DNA of 64,000 nucleotides from Fervidobacterium pennivorans DSM 9078 (GCF_000235405.2 NC_017095.1:2102382-2166381); one strand, 5' to 3'; shown: positions 34,888 to 44,405, counted from the first letter of the stretch. Numbers and translations are program-made. Notes: generated from the sequence alone by a model not told the origin.

Positions 34888-35640
34888 TTGAAAAGGGCGG
34901 TATTGGTTTTTGTAATAGTTACCATGATACTTATCTTATCTAGCTGTGCTTATCTGCTCAGCAGTTTTCTGTCAGGGACAGGTAAGCAGACCTATACGTT
35001 TTATTTTTATGTTAGAGGGCTTCCAGAAAAAGTTTTGAGGATGCTACAGGATATAGACTCTGCTAGCAGTTTGGTTATATCATCGATTGAACATGAAGCA
35101 ACGATAACGCTTGAAAATCCTTTCAAAATCTCAGAATTGCCTCTGTATATTTTTGGTGGTACGCTCGGTAAGTATGATATACCTACAACGTCAAAAGAAA
35201 ATTTGGATTTTTCATCCAAATTAACGATATCTTTTTCTACAGATACAATGTTAGATACAACGTTACCTGCTACTACCGTTGCAATAATCTTTCCAAACAA
35301 AAGTTACGACATAAGAGGAGCCAATGAATTTTACGTAATTTACGATTTCACCGGTGAGAGTTCTGAAGTTAAGTTTTTGAAAAAGGTTAACGGTTACATC
35401 TTTGAAATTCGCACAAAGTCTCGTGAATTTGTAGAAGTTTATGATGTTAACTCAGGGAGAAATTACAAGATGTTCACAGAAGATATTTCTGAAACATTCA
35501 AGGCTTTTTTCGTTGCTGAAAGGGGTAAGACTTACACATTCAGGGCTCTGGAACAAGGTATAGAGCAGACGAGAAATGCACCTTTGGTTTCTGATAAGGA
35601 CACTGAAGTCATAGATTTAACTGGAACGAGCTCCATGTAA
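34888..35640 (+). CDS. Putative lipoprotein of unknown function
   Basis: 250 residues from a TTG at 34888 (GAGG 9 bases upstream; a GTG at 34873 lies inside the ribosome site region). A hydrophobic leader ends in a lipobox, LILSSC, with the acylated Cys near residue 21. The rest is beta-rich without a motif I recognise, ending in a polar tail. The neighbours are division and secretion genes, so an envelope role is plausible but unproven. Confidence 0.72.
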   Translation: MKRAVLVFVIVTMILILSSCAYLLSSFLSGTGKQTYTFYFYVRGLPEKVLRMLQDIDSASSLVISSIEHEATITLENPFKISELPLYIFGGTLGKYDIPTTSKENLDFSSKLTISFSTDTMLDTTLPATTVAIIFPNKSYDIRGANEFYVIYDFTGESSEVKFLKKVNGYIFEIRTKSREFVEVYDVNSGRNYKMFTEDISETFKAFFVAERGKTYTFRALEQGIEQTRNAPLVSDKDTEVIDLTGTSSM

Positions 35641-35691
35641 ATATCTGAGTGTGTAAATTTTTTCAATACGTTTCTTCCGAGGTGTTTGCAT

Positions 35692-35964
35692 TTGAAAGTA
35701 AAAAGCAAGAAAGAAAAGAGAGAAGATAACATACTGCTTGTGCTTTTCATTATTATATTCATCATTTTCCTAGCGTATTTTTTAACTAGTCTTTTGCGGT
35801 ATATGGTGATATCTAAAGAACTCCAAGAACTAAAGCGTGCTTACGAAATTGAAAAGCAACAAATCGTGGATAAGGAGACAACCTTACAAAAATTGAAACA
35901 GCTGGTAGAAGCAACTGATACCACTAACAACAAGGAGGTTGGTGAAACAGAGAATGGTCAATGA
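35692..35964 (+). CDS. DivIC/FtsB-like septum formation protein
   Basis: 90 residues from a TTG at 35692, nine bases after GAGG. It has a short basic cytoplasmic N-terminus, one membrane helix (about 13-35), and then a coiled coil (KELQELKRAYEIEKQQIVDKE region). This layout and size fit the FtsB/DivIC division-complex family, and a FtsL-like protein is encoded elsewhere in the window. Sequence in this family is poorly conserved, so the call rests on architecture. Confidence 0.6.
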   Translation: MKVKSKKEKREDNILLVLFIIIFIIFLAYFLTSLLRYMVISKELQELKRAYEIEKQQIVDKETTLQKLKQLVEATDTTNNKEVGETENGQ

Positions 35965-36796
35965 AAATTCAACAAATATATCGAATTGGGAACGAAACCA
36001 AACTAAAGGCGAAGAATATAGTGTAGTAATCACTACGTCTCATAACCCATCAAAAGAGGCTGTAGAGTTGGCAAAGAAACTTTCGCAAGATTTTTGTATC
36101 CCTTATTACAACCGGAGGCATTTGTCTGAAAGAGTAAAGGAAGGGAAAGTAAAAATTTACTATGTTGTTGACAACAATCTCCAGCTTTCAGTAGTTACAC
36201 CAACTGGTAGGTTGTTTTTCCACCCAGGAATGGCGAAGATACGGATGGAAAATTACAAAAGGGATGGAAGAGACCTACTTTTGGAAGCATTAAAGCCATC
36301 ATCGGAAGATATCATCTACGATGCAACGTTTGGATTAGGAATGGATGCAGTGTTTATGGCACATTTTGTTAAACAAGTTGTTGGAACAGAAGTGTCAGTT
36401 CATATTTATAGGGTAGTTTCGTATGGGCTTACTAAGTATCAATCAAAAGAAGAATGGATAAACGTGGCGATAAAAAAGATAGTGTTATTCAACGAAGATA
36501 TGAAAAGCTTTATGAAAAGGCAACCTGATAAGTCCTTCGATATAGTTTACTGTGACCCGATGTTTGAAAACCCTGTGTATGAAAGTTCAGCTCTCAATCC
36601 GCTTAGACCATTAGCAAGTTACGACACGATAGATACATCAACTGTTGAAGAGATGATGAGAATTGCAAGAAAAAGGATAGTTATCAAAACACTTGTGAAA
36701 GATAGTTTATTGGAAAGACTTTCAGTCAAGTTTGATAGGGTAATCACCAGCAAGCGAAGTGGATTGGTATATGCATGTATTGATTTGGACAGATAA
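35942..36796 (+). CDS. RsmJ-like class I SAM-dependent methyltransferase
   Basis: 284 residues if GTG 35942 is used; it sits 3 bases after AAGGAGG, while the ATG at 35954 is 15 bases away, so the start is uncertain. The SAM site is IIYDATFGLGMDAVFMAHF near residue 125. The acceptor-side motif is VYCDPMFENPVY near residue 205, like the DPMF motif of RsmJ, which makes m2G in 16S rRNA. The N-terminal 110 residues are a separate alpha/beta domain seen in Gram-positive and thermophile homologues. The target RNA is not known from sequence alone. It overlaps the DivIC-like gene. Confidence 0.75.
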   Translation: MKQRMVNENSTNISNWERNQTKGEEYSVVITTSHNPSKEAVELAKKLSQDFCIPYYNRRHLSERVKEGKVKIYYVVDNNLQLSVVTPTGRLFFHPGMAKIRMENYKRDGRDLLLEALKPSSEDIIYDATFGLGMDAVFMAHFVKQVVGTEVSVHIYRVVSYGLTKYQSKEEWINVAIKKIVLFNEDMKSFMKRQPDKSFDIVYCDPMFENPVYESSALNPLRPLASYDTIDTSTVEEMMRIARKRIVIKTLVKDSLLERLSVKFDRVITSKRSGLVYACIDLDR

Positions 36797-36833
36797 AACA
36801 AAAGCTTTAAAAAAGTGAGGAGGTTACGTATTC

Positions 36834-37754
36834 ATGGGATTTTTTGACAAACTAAAAGAAGGACTTAAAAAAAGTAGAGAGGCATTTTTTAATAAGATAG
36901 GCCAGATACTAAAGACAAGAAGATTTGACAGAGAGACACGTGATGAAATTGAAGAGCTTTTGATTCTTGCAGACGTAGGAGTGGAAGCTACCGAATATAT
37001 CCTTGAAAGGCTCGAAGAGATGAAACCAGAAGATGCTTTTGGGGCTTTAAAGGAAATTCTGATAGAGATCCTTTCAAAGGACAACAAACTCAATATTCCT
37101 GATGAAAAGCCCTTTGTGATAAGTATGGTTGGAGTAAATGGCTCAGGAAAGACAACAACGTGTGGTAAATTGGCGTATATGTTCAGAAGAGAAGGTAAAC
37201 AAGTTGTACTCGGTGCGTGTGATACATTCAGGGCAGCTGCTATAGACCAACTGAAGATTTGGGCAGAAAGAAGTGGAGCAACGTTTATCGCACATATGGA
37301 AGGTGCCGATGCCGGTGCTGTAGCTTACGATGCTGTTAACCATGCAATTTCTAAGGGAAAAGATGTGGTTATTCTTGATACGGCGGGTAGATTACACAAC
37401 AAAAAGCACCTTATGGACGAACTCCAAAAAGTTCACAGAGTGGTTCAAAAGCTTGTTCCAGCGGCACCACATGAAGTGCTTTTGGTTATGGATGCTGTAA
37501 CTGGGCAAAATGGATTACAACAAGCGAAAATATTTAAAGAAGTAGTCAGTGTCACGGGTATCGTGCTCACAAAACTTGATGGAACAGCAAAAGGTGGAAT
37601 TGCGATAGCAATAGCAAAGGAACTTGGAATACCGATTAAATTCATAGGTGTAGGTGAAGGAATTGAGGATTTGAAGCCATTTGATGCCAAAGATTTCGTG
37701 GAAGCACTGTTGGCAGGAGATGAGATTAGTGAATCAACCCCTGCAAATGTATGA
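36834..37754 (+). CDS. ftsY: Signal recognition particle receptor FtsY
   Basis: 306 residues; ATG with GAGGAGG at moderate spacing. A short amphipathic N-terminus ([17 protein letters not shown]) replaces the long acidic A domain of E. coli FtsY. The N domain follows, then G1 [10 protein letters not shown] near residue 103, [11 protein letters not shown] near 132, G3 [16 protein letters not shown] near 182, G4 [10 protein letters not shown] near 247, and the closing [12 protein letters not shown]. It docks ribosome-SRP complexes at the membrane. It overlaps the next gene by 8 bases. Confidence 0.97.
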   Translation: MGFFDKLKEGLKKSREAFFNKIGQILKTRRFDRETRDEIEELLILADVGVEATEYILERLEEMKPEDAFGALKEILIEILSKDNKLNIPDEKPFVISMVGVNGSGKTTTCGKLAYMFRREGKQVVLGACDTFRAAAIDQLKIWAERSGATFIAHMEGADAGAVAYDAVNHAISKGKDVVILDTAGRLHNKKHLMDELQKVHRVVQKLVPAAPHEVLLVMDAVTGQNGLQQAKIFKEVVSVTGIVLTKLDGTAKGGIAIAIAKELGIPIKFIGVGEGIEDLKPFDAKDFVEALLAGDEISESTPANV

Positions 37755-38403
37755 TAAGAAGTATAAGTGTCCTATTTGTTCTAATATCACAGTCTCAAAA
37801 AAAGTATTCACAGACAAAATAATAATAAAAAGTTACGACGAAGATATGAAGCCAAACTATGAGGGTGTTAATCCTCTTTTGTATTCCGTAGTTGTTTGTT
37901 CTCAATGTTTTTATACAGCATTGGAACAGGATTTTGAACATCAAGTATCTCCTATTTACATGGAGGAAGTAAGAAAGGTCCAAAATGAAATCAATATACC
38001 AGAAGGTATATCATTTTCACAAGAGCGTGACCACAAAACTGCCATATTTGCTTATGCCCTTGCAACCTTGTTTTATAACGCTAAAAAGCAGCCTTGCCGA
38101 GTAGCAGAGATGTATCTAAGAATGGCATGGCTCTATCGGGAAATGTCTGACAAAGAAAATGAATTAAAAGCACTTGCAAGAGCTTTGGTGTATTTTGAAG
38201 AGTGCTACACAAAAGCAAATCTTGATACCGAAAAAGAACCTATGGTACTATTCTACCTGGGTGAGATATCGTATAAGCTTGGAAAAATTGAAGATGCAAC
38301 AAAGTGGTTCTCAAGGCTTGTTACAGACTATAGAAACGTAAACTCTTTTTATGTCAAGGCAGGGAGAGACAGATGGCAGAGTATAAGGGAAGAAACGAGA
38401 TAA
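37747..38403 (+). CDS. DUF2225-type protein with CPIC zinc motif and TPR-like helices
   Basis: 218 residues from the ATG at 37747, overlapping ftsY by 8 bases (coupled). The N-terminus has KYKCPICSN and, about 55 residues later, VCSQCFYTA, giving a CxxC...CxxC pair likely to bind zinc. The C-terminal half consists of helix pairs (AYALATLFYNAK, AEMYLRMAWLYREM, VLFYLGEISYKLG) like tetratricopeptide repeats. This arrangement matches a conserved family of unknown function in Firmicutes and Thermotogae. Confidence 0.8.
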   Translation: MYDKKYKCPICSNITVSKKVFTDKIIIKSYDEDMKPNYEGVNPLLYSVVVCSQCFYTALEQDFEHQVSPIYMEEVRKVQNEINIPEGISFSQERDHKTAIFAYALATLFYNAKKQPCRVAEMYLRMAWLYREMSDKENELKALARALVYFEECYTKANLDTEKEPMVLFYLGEISYKLGKIEDATKWFSRLVTDYRNVNSFYVKAGRDRWQSIREETR

Positions 38404-39857
38404 TAGTAGGCATACGAAGATACGTTGCTATATTCTTGTTTTTACCTGCCCTACTACTTTTAACCTATTCGTGTATGCCCGTGGGGAATTATTTGGAATT
38501 ATCTTTACAGGTTAAGATCATCGAGGAAAGGGTTGAGAAACTCGAAAAATCGAGAACATCGCAGAATGTCGTCGATTCCCAAGCGCAACAAATTCAACAG
38601 ATTCAAGCACAGTTGTCTCAAGTTAGGAATTCTGTTGCTAAACTTGAAGACTCGGTTGCAGAACTGCAAAAGAAAGTCACTACTGTTGAAGATATTCAAC
38701 AAGCTTTGGGACAACTTTCAAAAAGAGTAGAAAAAGTCGAATTATCGAACGCCAATAACGCGAGTGCCGTAAATGATTTATCGAAAAAAATAGCCGCTAT
38801 GGACAAGAGTATTAGCACATTTCAGGGAAAAGTTGCCAGTTTTGAGAACCAGTTGAAACAAATTGAAAACCTGCAAAAAAGCGTAGATTCACTTAGTGCT
38901 CAGATCAGAAACATTCAACAGAATATGCCCCAGAAAATAAGTCAGAGTGATATTGAATTTTTAAAGCAGTTACAACAACAAATAAACGAGTTAAAAACAG
39001 CTATTTGGAACAGTGATCCGACAACATTTCTGAAATTAAACACAGGCTACATCTACTATATTGTAAAATCCGGTGACACACTTTCATCAATTGCCACTGC
39101 TTACAAAGTAGACCTGAATACGCTTGCAAGTGTAAACAACATAAAAGATCCATCAAAACTTTCTGTTGGTCAGTTGATTAAGGTTCCTGTTGATGATCCA
39201 AAAAACTATGTGCGTGTTCCTGTAAAAATACAACCTACGGATATACTCTCATACCATGGTCAGGAAAGAAATGGTGGCAAGACCGTAGGTATAGATATCT
39301 ACGCGAAAGGTAAGGACATATACCCTATTCTACCAGGCAAAGTCTTGAGCGCTGACAATAACACAGTAACAATAGACCACGGAAATATGATATTGGCAGT
39401 ATATGGAGGAGTTAACACTTCACTTAAACCAGGCGCTTTTGTCACAGTTGACAAACCCATTGGGCAGTGTATCGATGTCTTTCATTTTGAGCTTTATATA
39501 GAAGGTGAACCAAGGGATCCTCTAAGATTGTTCACGGAATACAAAGGTATATTTACTGTAACTTTTTATTCCGAGTGGGATGACGGCAAAGTTCCAACAC
39601 ATCCTACATTTAGGATAGCACGGAATGGAAGAGTGCCCCGGCAGTTCTTAACGATAGCGGTTGACCCTTCAGTAATTCCACTTGGCTCGCTTGTTTATAT
39701 CCCGACTTTGGCTAATGTGGTTTTTATCGCTGAAGATACGGGTAGTGCGATAAAAGGTAACAGAATAGATGTTTATGTGAGTGATGTGAGACTTGCACTT
39801 AACAATGGAGTTACTCCACATCCTGTTTATATAATCAAACCAGATGTGAATAACTGA
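38373..39857 (+). CDS. Lipoprotein with coiled coil, LysM, degenerate M23 and 3D domains
   Basis: 494 residues; ATG with GGGAGAG upstream, overlapping the preceding gene by 31 bases. A hydrophobic leader ends in TYSC (Cys34), a likely lipobox. A coiled coil spans about 45-205. LysM (YYIVKSGDTLSSIA) lies at 228-275. A lysostaphin-type M23 fold spans about 295-390 and a 3D domain about 395-494 (IAVDPSVIPLG, then DTGSAIKGNRIDVYV). In the M23 part Asp307 and the last His371 remain, but the first His ligand is Thr303, the HxH first His is Val369, and the YxH region reads YGG. It probably binds rather than cuts peptidoglycan through this domain. The 3D domain may be catalytic. Confidence 0.83.
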   Translation: MAEYKGRNEIIVGIRRYVAIFLFLPALLLLTYSCMPVGNYLELSLQVKIIEERVEKLEKSRTSQNVVDSQAQQIQQIQAQLSQVRNSVAKLEDSVAELQKKVTTVEDIQQALGQLSKRVEKVELSNANNASAVNDLSKKIAAMDKSISTFQGKVASFENQLKQIENLQKSVDSLSAQIRNIQQNMPQKISQSDIEFLKQLQQQINELKTAIWNSDPTTFLKLNTGYIYYIVKSGDTLSSIATAYKVDLNTLASVNNIKDPSKLSVGQLIKVPVDDPKNYVRVPVKIQPTDILSYHGQERNGGKTVGIDIYAKGKDIYPILPGKVLSADNNTVTIDHGNMILAVYGGVNTSLKPGAFVTVDKPIGQCIDVFHFELYIEGEPRDPLRLFTEYKGIFTVTFYSEWDDGKVPTHPTFRIARNGRVPRQFLTIAVDPSVIPLGSLVYIPTLANVVFIAEDTGSAIKGNRIDVYVSDVRLALNNGVTPHPVYIIKPDVNN

Positions 39858-39897
39858 GAGAAGCGGATATATATTAAACAAGGGGAAGGGTGAGATA

Positions 39898-40323
39898 TTG
39901 GCAATAACGATGAAAAGTGAGTACGCAATAAAGATAATGATTCTAATTGGCTTGGAAAATAGACGTGTCTGTGCGCGTGAGTTAGTGAAAAAATGCCGGG
40001 CAAAATTACCACTTGAATTTGCTGAGAAGATTTTGGCGGACCTTGCAAGGAATGGGATACTAAAGGCTTACAGAGGTAGGGGCGGAGGTTACGAACTGGC
40101 AAAAGATACTGAAGAAATAACAGTTTACGATATAGTCACGGCGGTTGATAATCCAACAGATGCTATCAAGTGCTTTGTTGATGTAGTTCCAGAGCAAGAG
40201 AGTCCAGAGACTTGCACAGTTAATAAAATATGGGAAGTTGTTTTAGAAAAAATGGAAGATACGCTTAAAAGCATAAAACTTAGAGATTTGATACAGGACT
40301 ACAAAGCGAGGTGCAAAATTTGA
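39898..40323 (+). CDS. Rrf2-family transcriptional regulator
   Basis: 141 residues; TTG start 7 bases after AAGGG. The winged helix begins MKSEYAIKIMILIGL and contains PLEFAEKILADLARNGILKAYRGRGGGYELAK, the Rrf2 recognition region. Two Cys (KCFVDVV and ETCTV) lie in the region where IscR-like members bind an iron-sulfur cluster. Others are at CARELVKKC and near the end. It may sense iron-sulfur or redox state. The next gene, mnmA, overlaps it by 4 bases, so regulator and target may be in one unit. Confidence 0.88.
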   Translation: MAITMKSEYAIKIMILIGLENRRVCARELVKKCRAKLPLEFAEKILADLARNGILKAYRGRGGGYELAKDTEEITVYDIVTAVDNPTDAIKCFVDVVPEQESPETCTVNKIWEVVLEKMEDTLKSIKLRDLIQDYKARCKI

Positions 40324-41408
40324 ACGTTGAAATAGAGAAAAAAGGTGTCAAAGTTGGAGTACTACTGAGTGGTGGTGTTGATAGCGCAGTTGCTTTGTAT
40401 CTGCTTTTAAAAGAAGGATACGATGTTACAGCCTACCACATGAAGACCGTTAGGGATGAACTCTACATAACCAAGCAGATAAAACACAAAGTTTGTTGTA
40501 GCCCTTCGGACACATTCGATGCACAGATAATAGCGAAAAAATTCGGCGTTCCATTTAAGATAATTCACGTTGAAGATGTTTTCAAAGAGAGGATAATTGA
40601 TTATTTCATAAACGAAAATCTGAGAGGAAGAACACCTAATCCTTGTTTTTTCTGCAATGACTACATAAAATTTGGTGCCGTTATGGATGTTGCATTAAGT
40701 GATGGAATGGAATACGTAGCCTCCGGACACTACGCAAGGATAATCGATGGAAAGCTTTACAAAGCTGTTGATGAGAGTAAAGACCAGTCGTACTTTCTGG
40801 CTTCAATAAAGAAAGAAAAGTTGAAAAGGATAATTCTTCCGAACGGATATTACACGAAAGATGAAATAAGAAAAATCGCTCAACAGCAAGGTATCCATGT
40901 GGCACATAAGATAGACTCCCAAGATTTGTGCTTTTTACCGGATAACGATTTGAAAAGCTTCTTTAAAGATTGGGGGGTAGACGTCAAAGCGGGGAACATA
41001 ATTACAACTGATGGAAGAATTATCGGAAAACACGATGGATTACCATTTTACACGATAGGACAGAGAAAACTTGGTATAGCTGCTGGAAGCAAGTTGTACG
41101 TGAGGGCAAAAAATGTTGATGGTAATTTTATACTAGTTGCCCCTGTTGACAAGTTATACGACAAACATATGGTTGTTTCGAATTTGAATGTCTATGACGA
41201 TTATTTACCAAATGAGTTCCGAGCCAGTGTAAAGATACGCAAAAAGTTTAAAGAGGTTGGGTGTACAGTACAATACAGAGAGGAAGATGGTGGAAAACTC
41301 TTCGTAACGTTCGATGAACCTACATTTGCAGTAACCCCAGGACAAATTGCAGTTTTCTACGACGGACCAAGGGTTATCTGTGCAGGGGTAATTGAATCAG
41401 GAAAGTGA
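40320..41408 (+). CDS. mnmA: tRNA-specific 2-thiouridylase MnmA
   Basis: 362 residues from a TTG at 40320 overlapping the regulator's stop (TTGA), behind GAGGTG; a GTG at 40311 overlaps that site. The PP-loop is GVLLSGGVDSAVALYL. Cysteines occur at TPNPCFFCNDYIKFG and at SQDLCFLPD, the latter being the persulfide-bearing position. ASGHYARI and FYTIGQRKLGI are also typical. It thiolates U34 of tRNAs for Lys, Glu and Gln. No cysteine desulfurase gene is adjacent. Confidence 0.95.
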   Translation: MNVEIEKKGVKVGVLLSGGVDSAVALYLLLKEGYDVTAYHMKTVRDELYITKQIKHKVCCSPSDTFDAQIIAKKFGVPFKIIHVEDVFKERIIDYFINENLRGRTPNPCFFCNDYIKFGAVMDVALSDGMEYVASGHYARIIDGKLYKAVDESKDQSYFLASIKKEKLKRIILPNGYYTKDEIRKIAQQQGIHVAHKIDSQDLCFLPDNDLKSFFKDWGVDVKAGNIITTDGRIIGKHDGLPFYTIGQRKLGIAAGSKLYVRAKNVDGNFILVAPVDKLYDKHMVVSNLNVYDDYLPNEFRASVKIRKKFKEVGCTVQYREEDGGKLFVTFDEPTFAVTPGQIAVFYDGPRVICAGVIESGK

Positions 41409-41463
41409 AAGCGTGTTTCTAACTTGTTAGAAATCCAAAAGGCCAATTTAGGAGGGGATTTCC

Positions 41464-41985
41464 TTGATAGAGGTTATGATATCCGGTGAACAAATCAAAC
41501 AGCGTGTAAAAGAACTTGGAAGAGAAATCACGGAGTATTACAAAGACAAAACGGATACATTGCATGCGGTTTGTGTTCTTAAGGGTTCTATACACTTTTT
41601 CAGCGAGTTAGTACAGAACATAGATATGAACGTGGAATATTCATTTATCCAAGTTTCAAGCTATTCTGGGGTTTCATCAACCGGACGTATCAGGGTAAAA
41701 AGCTGGATAGATGAGCCAATAGAAGGTAGATATGTTATAGTAGTTGAGGACATCCTTGATACTGGATTAACTCTTTCATACATACTGGAGTATTTGAAAA
41801 GGTATCGCCCAGCTGATTTAAAAGTGGTGACCCTATTGAAAAAACTTGGTAGAACCCCTCAGGTTACTCCTGATTTTGTAGGCTTTGAAATTGAGGATAA
41901 ATTCGTGATTGGTTACGGACTTGATTACAACGAAAAGTACAGAAACCTTCCATATATAGGTTGGGTCAAGGGAGATATAAAGTGA
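41464..41985 (+). CDS. hpt: Hypoxanthine phosphoribosyltransferase
   Basis: 173 residues; TTG start 8 bases after GGAGG. The PRPP loop VVEDILDTGLTLSYI is near residue 96, the flexible-loop SSYSGVSSTG near residue 64, CVLKGSIHFFSELV near residue 38, and a C-terminal YGLDYNEKYRNLPYIG. It salvages hypoxanthine and guanine to IMP and GMP. Confidence 0.95.
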   Translation: MIEVMISGEQIKQRVKELGREITEYYKDKTDTLHAVCVLKGSIHFFSELVQNIDMNVEYSFIQVSSYSGVSSTGRIRVKSWIDEPIEGRYVIVVEDILDTGLTLSYILEYLKRYRPADLKVVTLLKKLGRTPQVTPDFVGFEIEDKFVIGYGLDYNEKYRNLPYIGWVKGDIK

Positions 41986-41986
41986 T

Positions 41987-43177
41987 ATGAGGAGCGTCCT
42001 TTATGTTTTTGTAATATTCATAGGTGTAGCTGCAGCGCTCTTTGTTTCCACGATCTGGATAGAGATGTTTCTGAGGATGTTTTTCATTCCCACAGAAGAT
42101 CCCGTTAACATCTTGGTTCTAGGGTTGGATAAGGACATTGGTGGAACAAGACGAACCGATGTCATACTTGTTGCCAGTATAGACCTTGAGAAAAAGAAAA
42201 TGATGATTTCCAGCATTCCAAGAGATTTGATGATTGATGGCAAAAAAATTAACTCATACTATCAGTCAGAAGGGCTAGAAAAGTTTAAAAAGAGAATCGA
42301 GCAGTTAACGGGAATAACAATAAAGAGGTATTTTATCGTTGACTACGACATTTTCAAATTTCTTGGTGACGAACTTGGACCAATCGAAGTTTTCGTCGAT
42401 AGACCAATGCACTACAAAGATGTAGCGCAGAATTTGGAAATTGACTTTACACCTGGTTATTACAAAATGAAGGGAAAGGAATTACTTGCCTATCTGCGTT
42501 TCAGAAAAACAGCGGAAGGAGACATAGGAAGACTTGACAAACAGCGGGTAATAATAGAAAAGCTTGCTCAAAAAGCTTTGCAGAAAAACGTGTTCGCTTT
42601 AACGGAACTGTATAGAGAAATCAAAAAACGCACGGAATTCAACATAGAGATAGGAGAAGTGGTTTACATCTTTTCAAAAGTGAAAAAAGGCTTGCAAATT
42701 GAAAGCATACCATTTCCATTCTACATAGCAGAAGACGGTAATTTATACCTTGATGAATCTAAGATAGAAGAATACCGAGCAAGTTTCGCAACCAGAGAGA
42801 AGAAGTTAGAGGAAAGATACAGATACTACGTTATAAACAACACTAATAACAAATCAGCCAGTTTCAGGGAGAAAGTTGAGAACCTCTTTGCTTCAAAAGG
42901 TTACAAACCAAACAACATTTTCTACGAAGGAGTAGACGTAGATATAAAGAAAAATGCGGTTTTGATATTGAGGAAAAACGAAGGACTGAAGAACTTTGTT
43001 GATAAACTTTTGAAGGATGTGTTCTCTGAAACGGAGTTCGAAGTTGTATACGTTGAAGACAGGCTTGATTACATTTCTAAATACCTTGCGATTATAGGTG
43101 AATTAACAAAGAACGGGAAAAAAATTGTCTTTCCAATAGATTTCATAATAATTTTAGCTGGAGATTTGAAGATTTAG
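41987..43177 (+). CDS. LytR-CpsA-Psr (LCP) family protein
   Basis: 396 residues; ATG 1 base after hpt stop. One N-terminal membrane helix (about 3-25). The LCP domain follows (about 38-220): NILVLGLDKD, RRTDVILVASID, SSIPRDLMI, then YLRFRKTAEGDIGRLDKQR with the Arg residues that bind polyprenyl pyrophosphate. A LytR_C-like domain spans about 275-365. In Gram-positive bacteria these enzymes attach glycopolymers to peptidoglycan. In this lineage they may anchor surface polysaccharide; a WecG/TagA glycosyltransferase gene is nearby. Confidence 0.9.
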   Translation: MRSVLYVFVIFIGVAAALFVSTIWIEMFLRMFFIPTEDPVNILVLGLDKDIGGTRRTDVILVASIDLEKKKMMISSIPRDLMIDGKKINSYYQSEGLEKFKKRIEQLTGITIKRYFIVDYDIFKFLGDELGPIEVFVDRPMHYKDVAQNLEIDFTPGYYKMKGKELLAYLRFRKTAEGDIGRLDKQRVIIEKLAQKALQKNVFALTELYREIKKRTEFNIEIGEVVYIFSKVKKGLQIESIPFPFYIAEDGNLYLDESKIEEYRASFATREKKLEERYRYYVINNTNNKSASFREKVENLFASKGYKPNNIFYEGVDVDIKKNAVLILRKNEGLKNFVDKLLKDVFSETEFEVVYVEDRLDYISKYLAIIGELTKNGKKIVFPIDFIIILAGDLKI

Positions 43178-43219
43178 CAAGATTAACAACTTTTCGAATG
43201 CTGTGACGAGGTGAGTATT

Positions 43220-43861
43220 TTGTTTAAGTGCAAAAAAGTTTTCTTGGTTGTTGGAACTATAGTTTTCTTATTCACTTTCTTTACCAGCTTTGTATATGCG
43301 CAGAGTAATTCGCAATTACCTCAAACAAAGACGTCAGATGATGGTATAAGTGTCTACAGTTTTATCGAGAAGTTGGCCGGAAATCGTAACTTCAACATAA
43401 GCACAGTTCTAAGCTTTGATGTTATGGATAACCAGCAACGTAAAAGAATTGCTTTCTCTTTCGATATGGTTGTTAAAAACCTGGAAAAATTCACATTTTA
43501 TCTTAAATCTCCCGAAGTTGTCAAAGATATTGTTATTCGATACGATATAATTTCCAGAAAAGTGGAATACATATATAAAAACTACAAAGCAACAGAGAAC
43601 GTAGTTCCAAATGTTTCGCAAGTAGGGGATATACTAACATCGATAACAGATTTCCTTTCAACGCCACTGTTCAACGCGACATACGAAAGAGATTATATCG
43701 AATTCAGACCAAAGAATGCGGCAATCCTTGCGAGATTCGGTGTTCAACCGATAACAGTTAGACTTTACATGGAAAGGGAACTTCCAAAAAAGATAGAGAT
43801 ACTTAACGATAAAACAGATGAAAAAGTGGTTTTGGAATTCACAAAATTTGTAATAGGATAG
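43220..43861 (+). CDS. Exported LolA/YdgH-like beta protein
   Basis: 213 residues from a TTG at 43220 (GAGG 7 bases upstream; GTG 43211 overlaps the site). A signal peptide with cleavage near FVYAQ (residue 28) is clear. The mature part is a run of antiparallel strands (FDMVVKNLEKFTFYLKSPE, then DIISRKVEYIYKN) resembling the LolA/LppX-type fold of outer membrane lipoprotein carriers. Lipid or lipoprotein transport is an inference from fold pattern only. Confidence 0.65.
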   Translation: MFKCKKVFLVVGTIVFLFTFFTSFVYAQSNSQLPQTKTSDDGISVYSFIEKLAGNRNFNISTVLSFDVMDNQQRKRIAFSFDMVVKNLEKFTFYLKSPEVVKDIVIRYDIISRKVEYIYKNYKATENVVPNVSQVGDILTSITDFLSTPLFNATYERDYIEFRPKNAAILARFGVQPITVRLYMERELPKKIEILNDKTDEKVVLEFTKFVIG

Positions 43862-43898
43862 TTTTAAATATCGTTTAAGGGTGAAAGGGGGCTAAAAG

Positions 43899-44405
43899 AT
43901 GTTTAAAAGGTTGTTTATCTCTTGTTTTCTTGTGATAATTACTCTTGCGTATGCTTATTTCAACATAGGGGTTGGATACAATTACGGGGAATTTTCGAAC
44001 TGGGTTTTAAGGGTTGGTTACGAGGACTACGGTTTTAACCTGAATGCTGATTGGACCTTAAACAAACTGTGGAATATTTACGCTGGTGTATCCTTTGAAA
44101 CAGCCCTTGGATTTTTGGTCGGACCGGCAATTTATGCAACATACGATTACAATGCATCTTCGAATGCGTTTTCTGTTGTATACGGTCCTGTTTTGGGGTT
44201 TTCAAACAAGCAACTCTTTGTTCAAGTAGGTTATTTCAGTGATTTTGCGACTTTCGTAGATGTTTCAGATGCACTATTTGCAAGCTTGAGATTTTACGTT
44301 CCAGACCCACCGGGGATGAAGATGGTTGACAAACTTTACATTGAGGCACAATACTATAGGGGAAGTTTCAAAATCTGTGTTGGTTTATTGGAACCATATT
44401 TCTGA
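43899..44405 (+). CDS. Small exported beta-barrel-like protein
   Basis: 168 residues; ATG with AAAGGGGG upstream. A signal peptide ends near AYA-YF (residue 19). The mature protein shows alternating aromatic and glycine-rich strands (FNIGVGYNYGEF, WNIYAGVSFETA, LFVQVGYFSDF) like an eight-stranded barrel for the outer sheath, but it lacks a clear terminal Phe signature beyond EPYF. Family not recognised. Confidence 0.68.
   Translation: MFKRLFISCFLVIITLAYAYFNIGVGYNYGEFSNWVLRVGYEDYGFNLNADWTLNKLWNIYAGVSFETALGFLVGPAIYATYDYNASSNAFSVVYGPVLGFSNKQLFVQVGYFSDFATFVDVSDALFASLRFYVPDPPGMKMVDKLYIEAQYYRGSFKICVGLLEPYF

Noticed and set aside
37681..37746. Upstream extension of the DUF2225 protein into ftsY
   Set aside because: It would overlap ftsY by 74 bases with no ribosome site; the ATG at 37747 gives an 8-base overlap and begins just before the CPIC motif.
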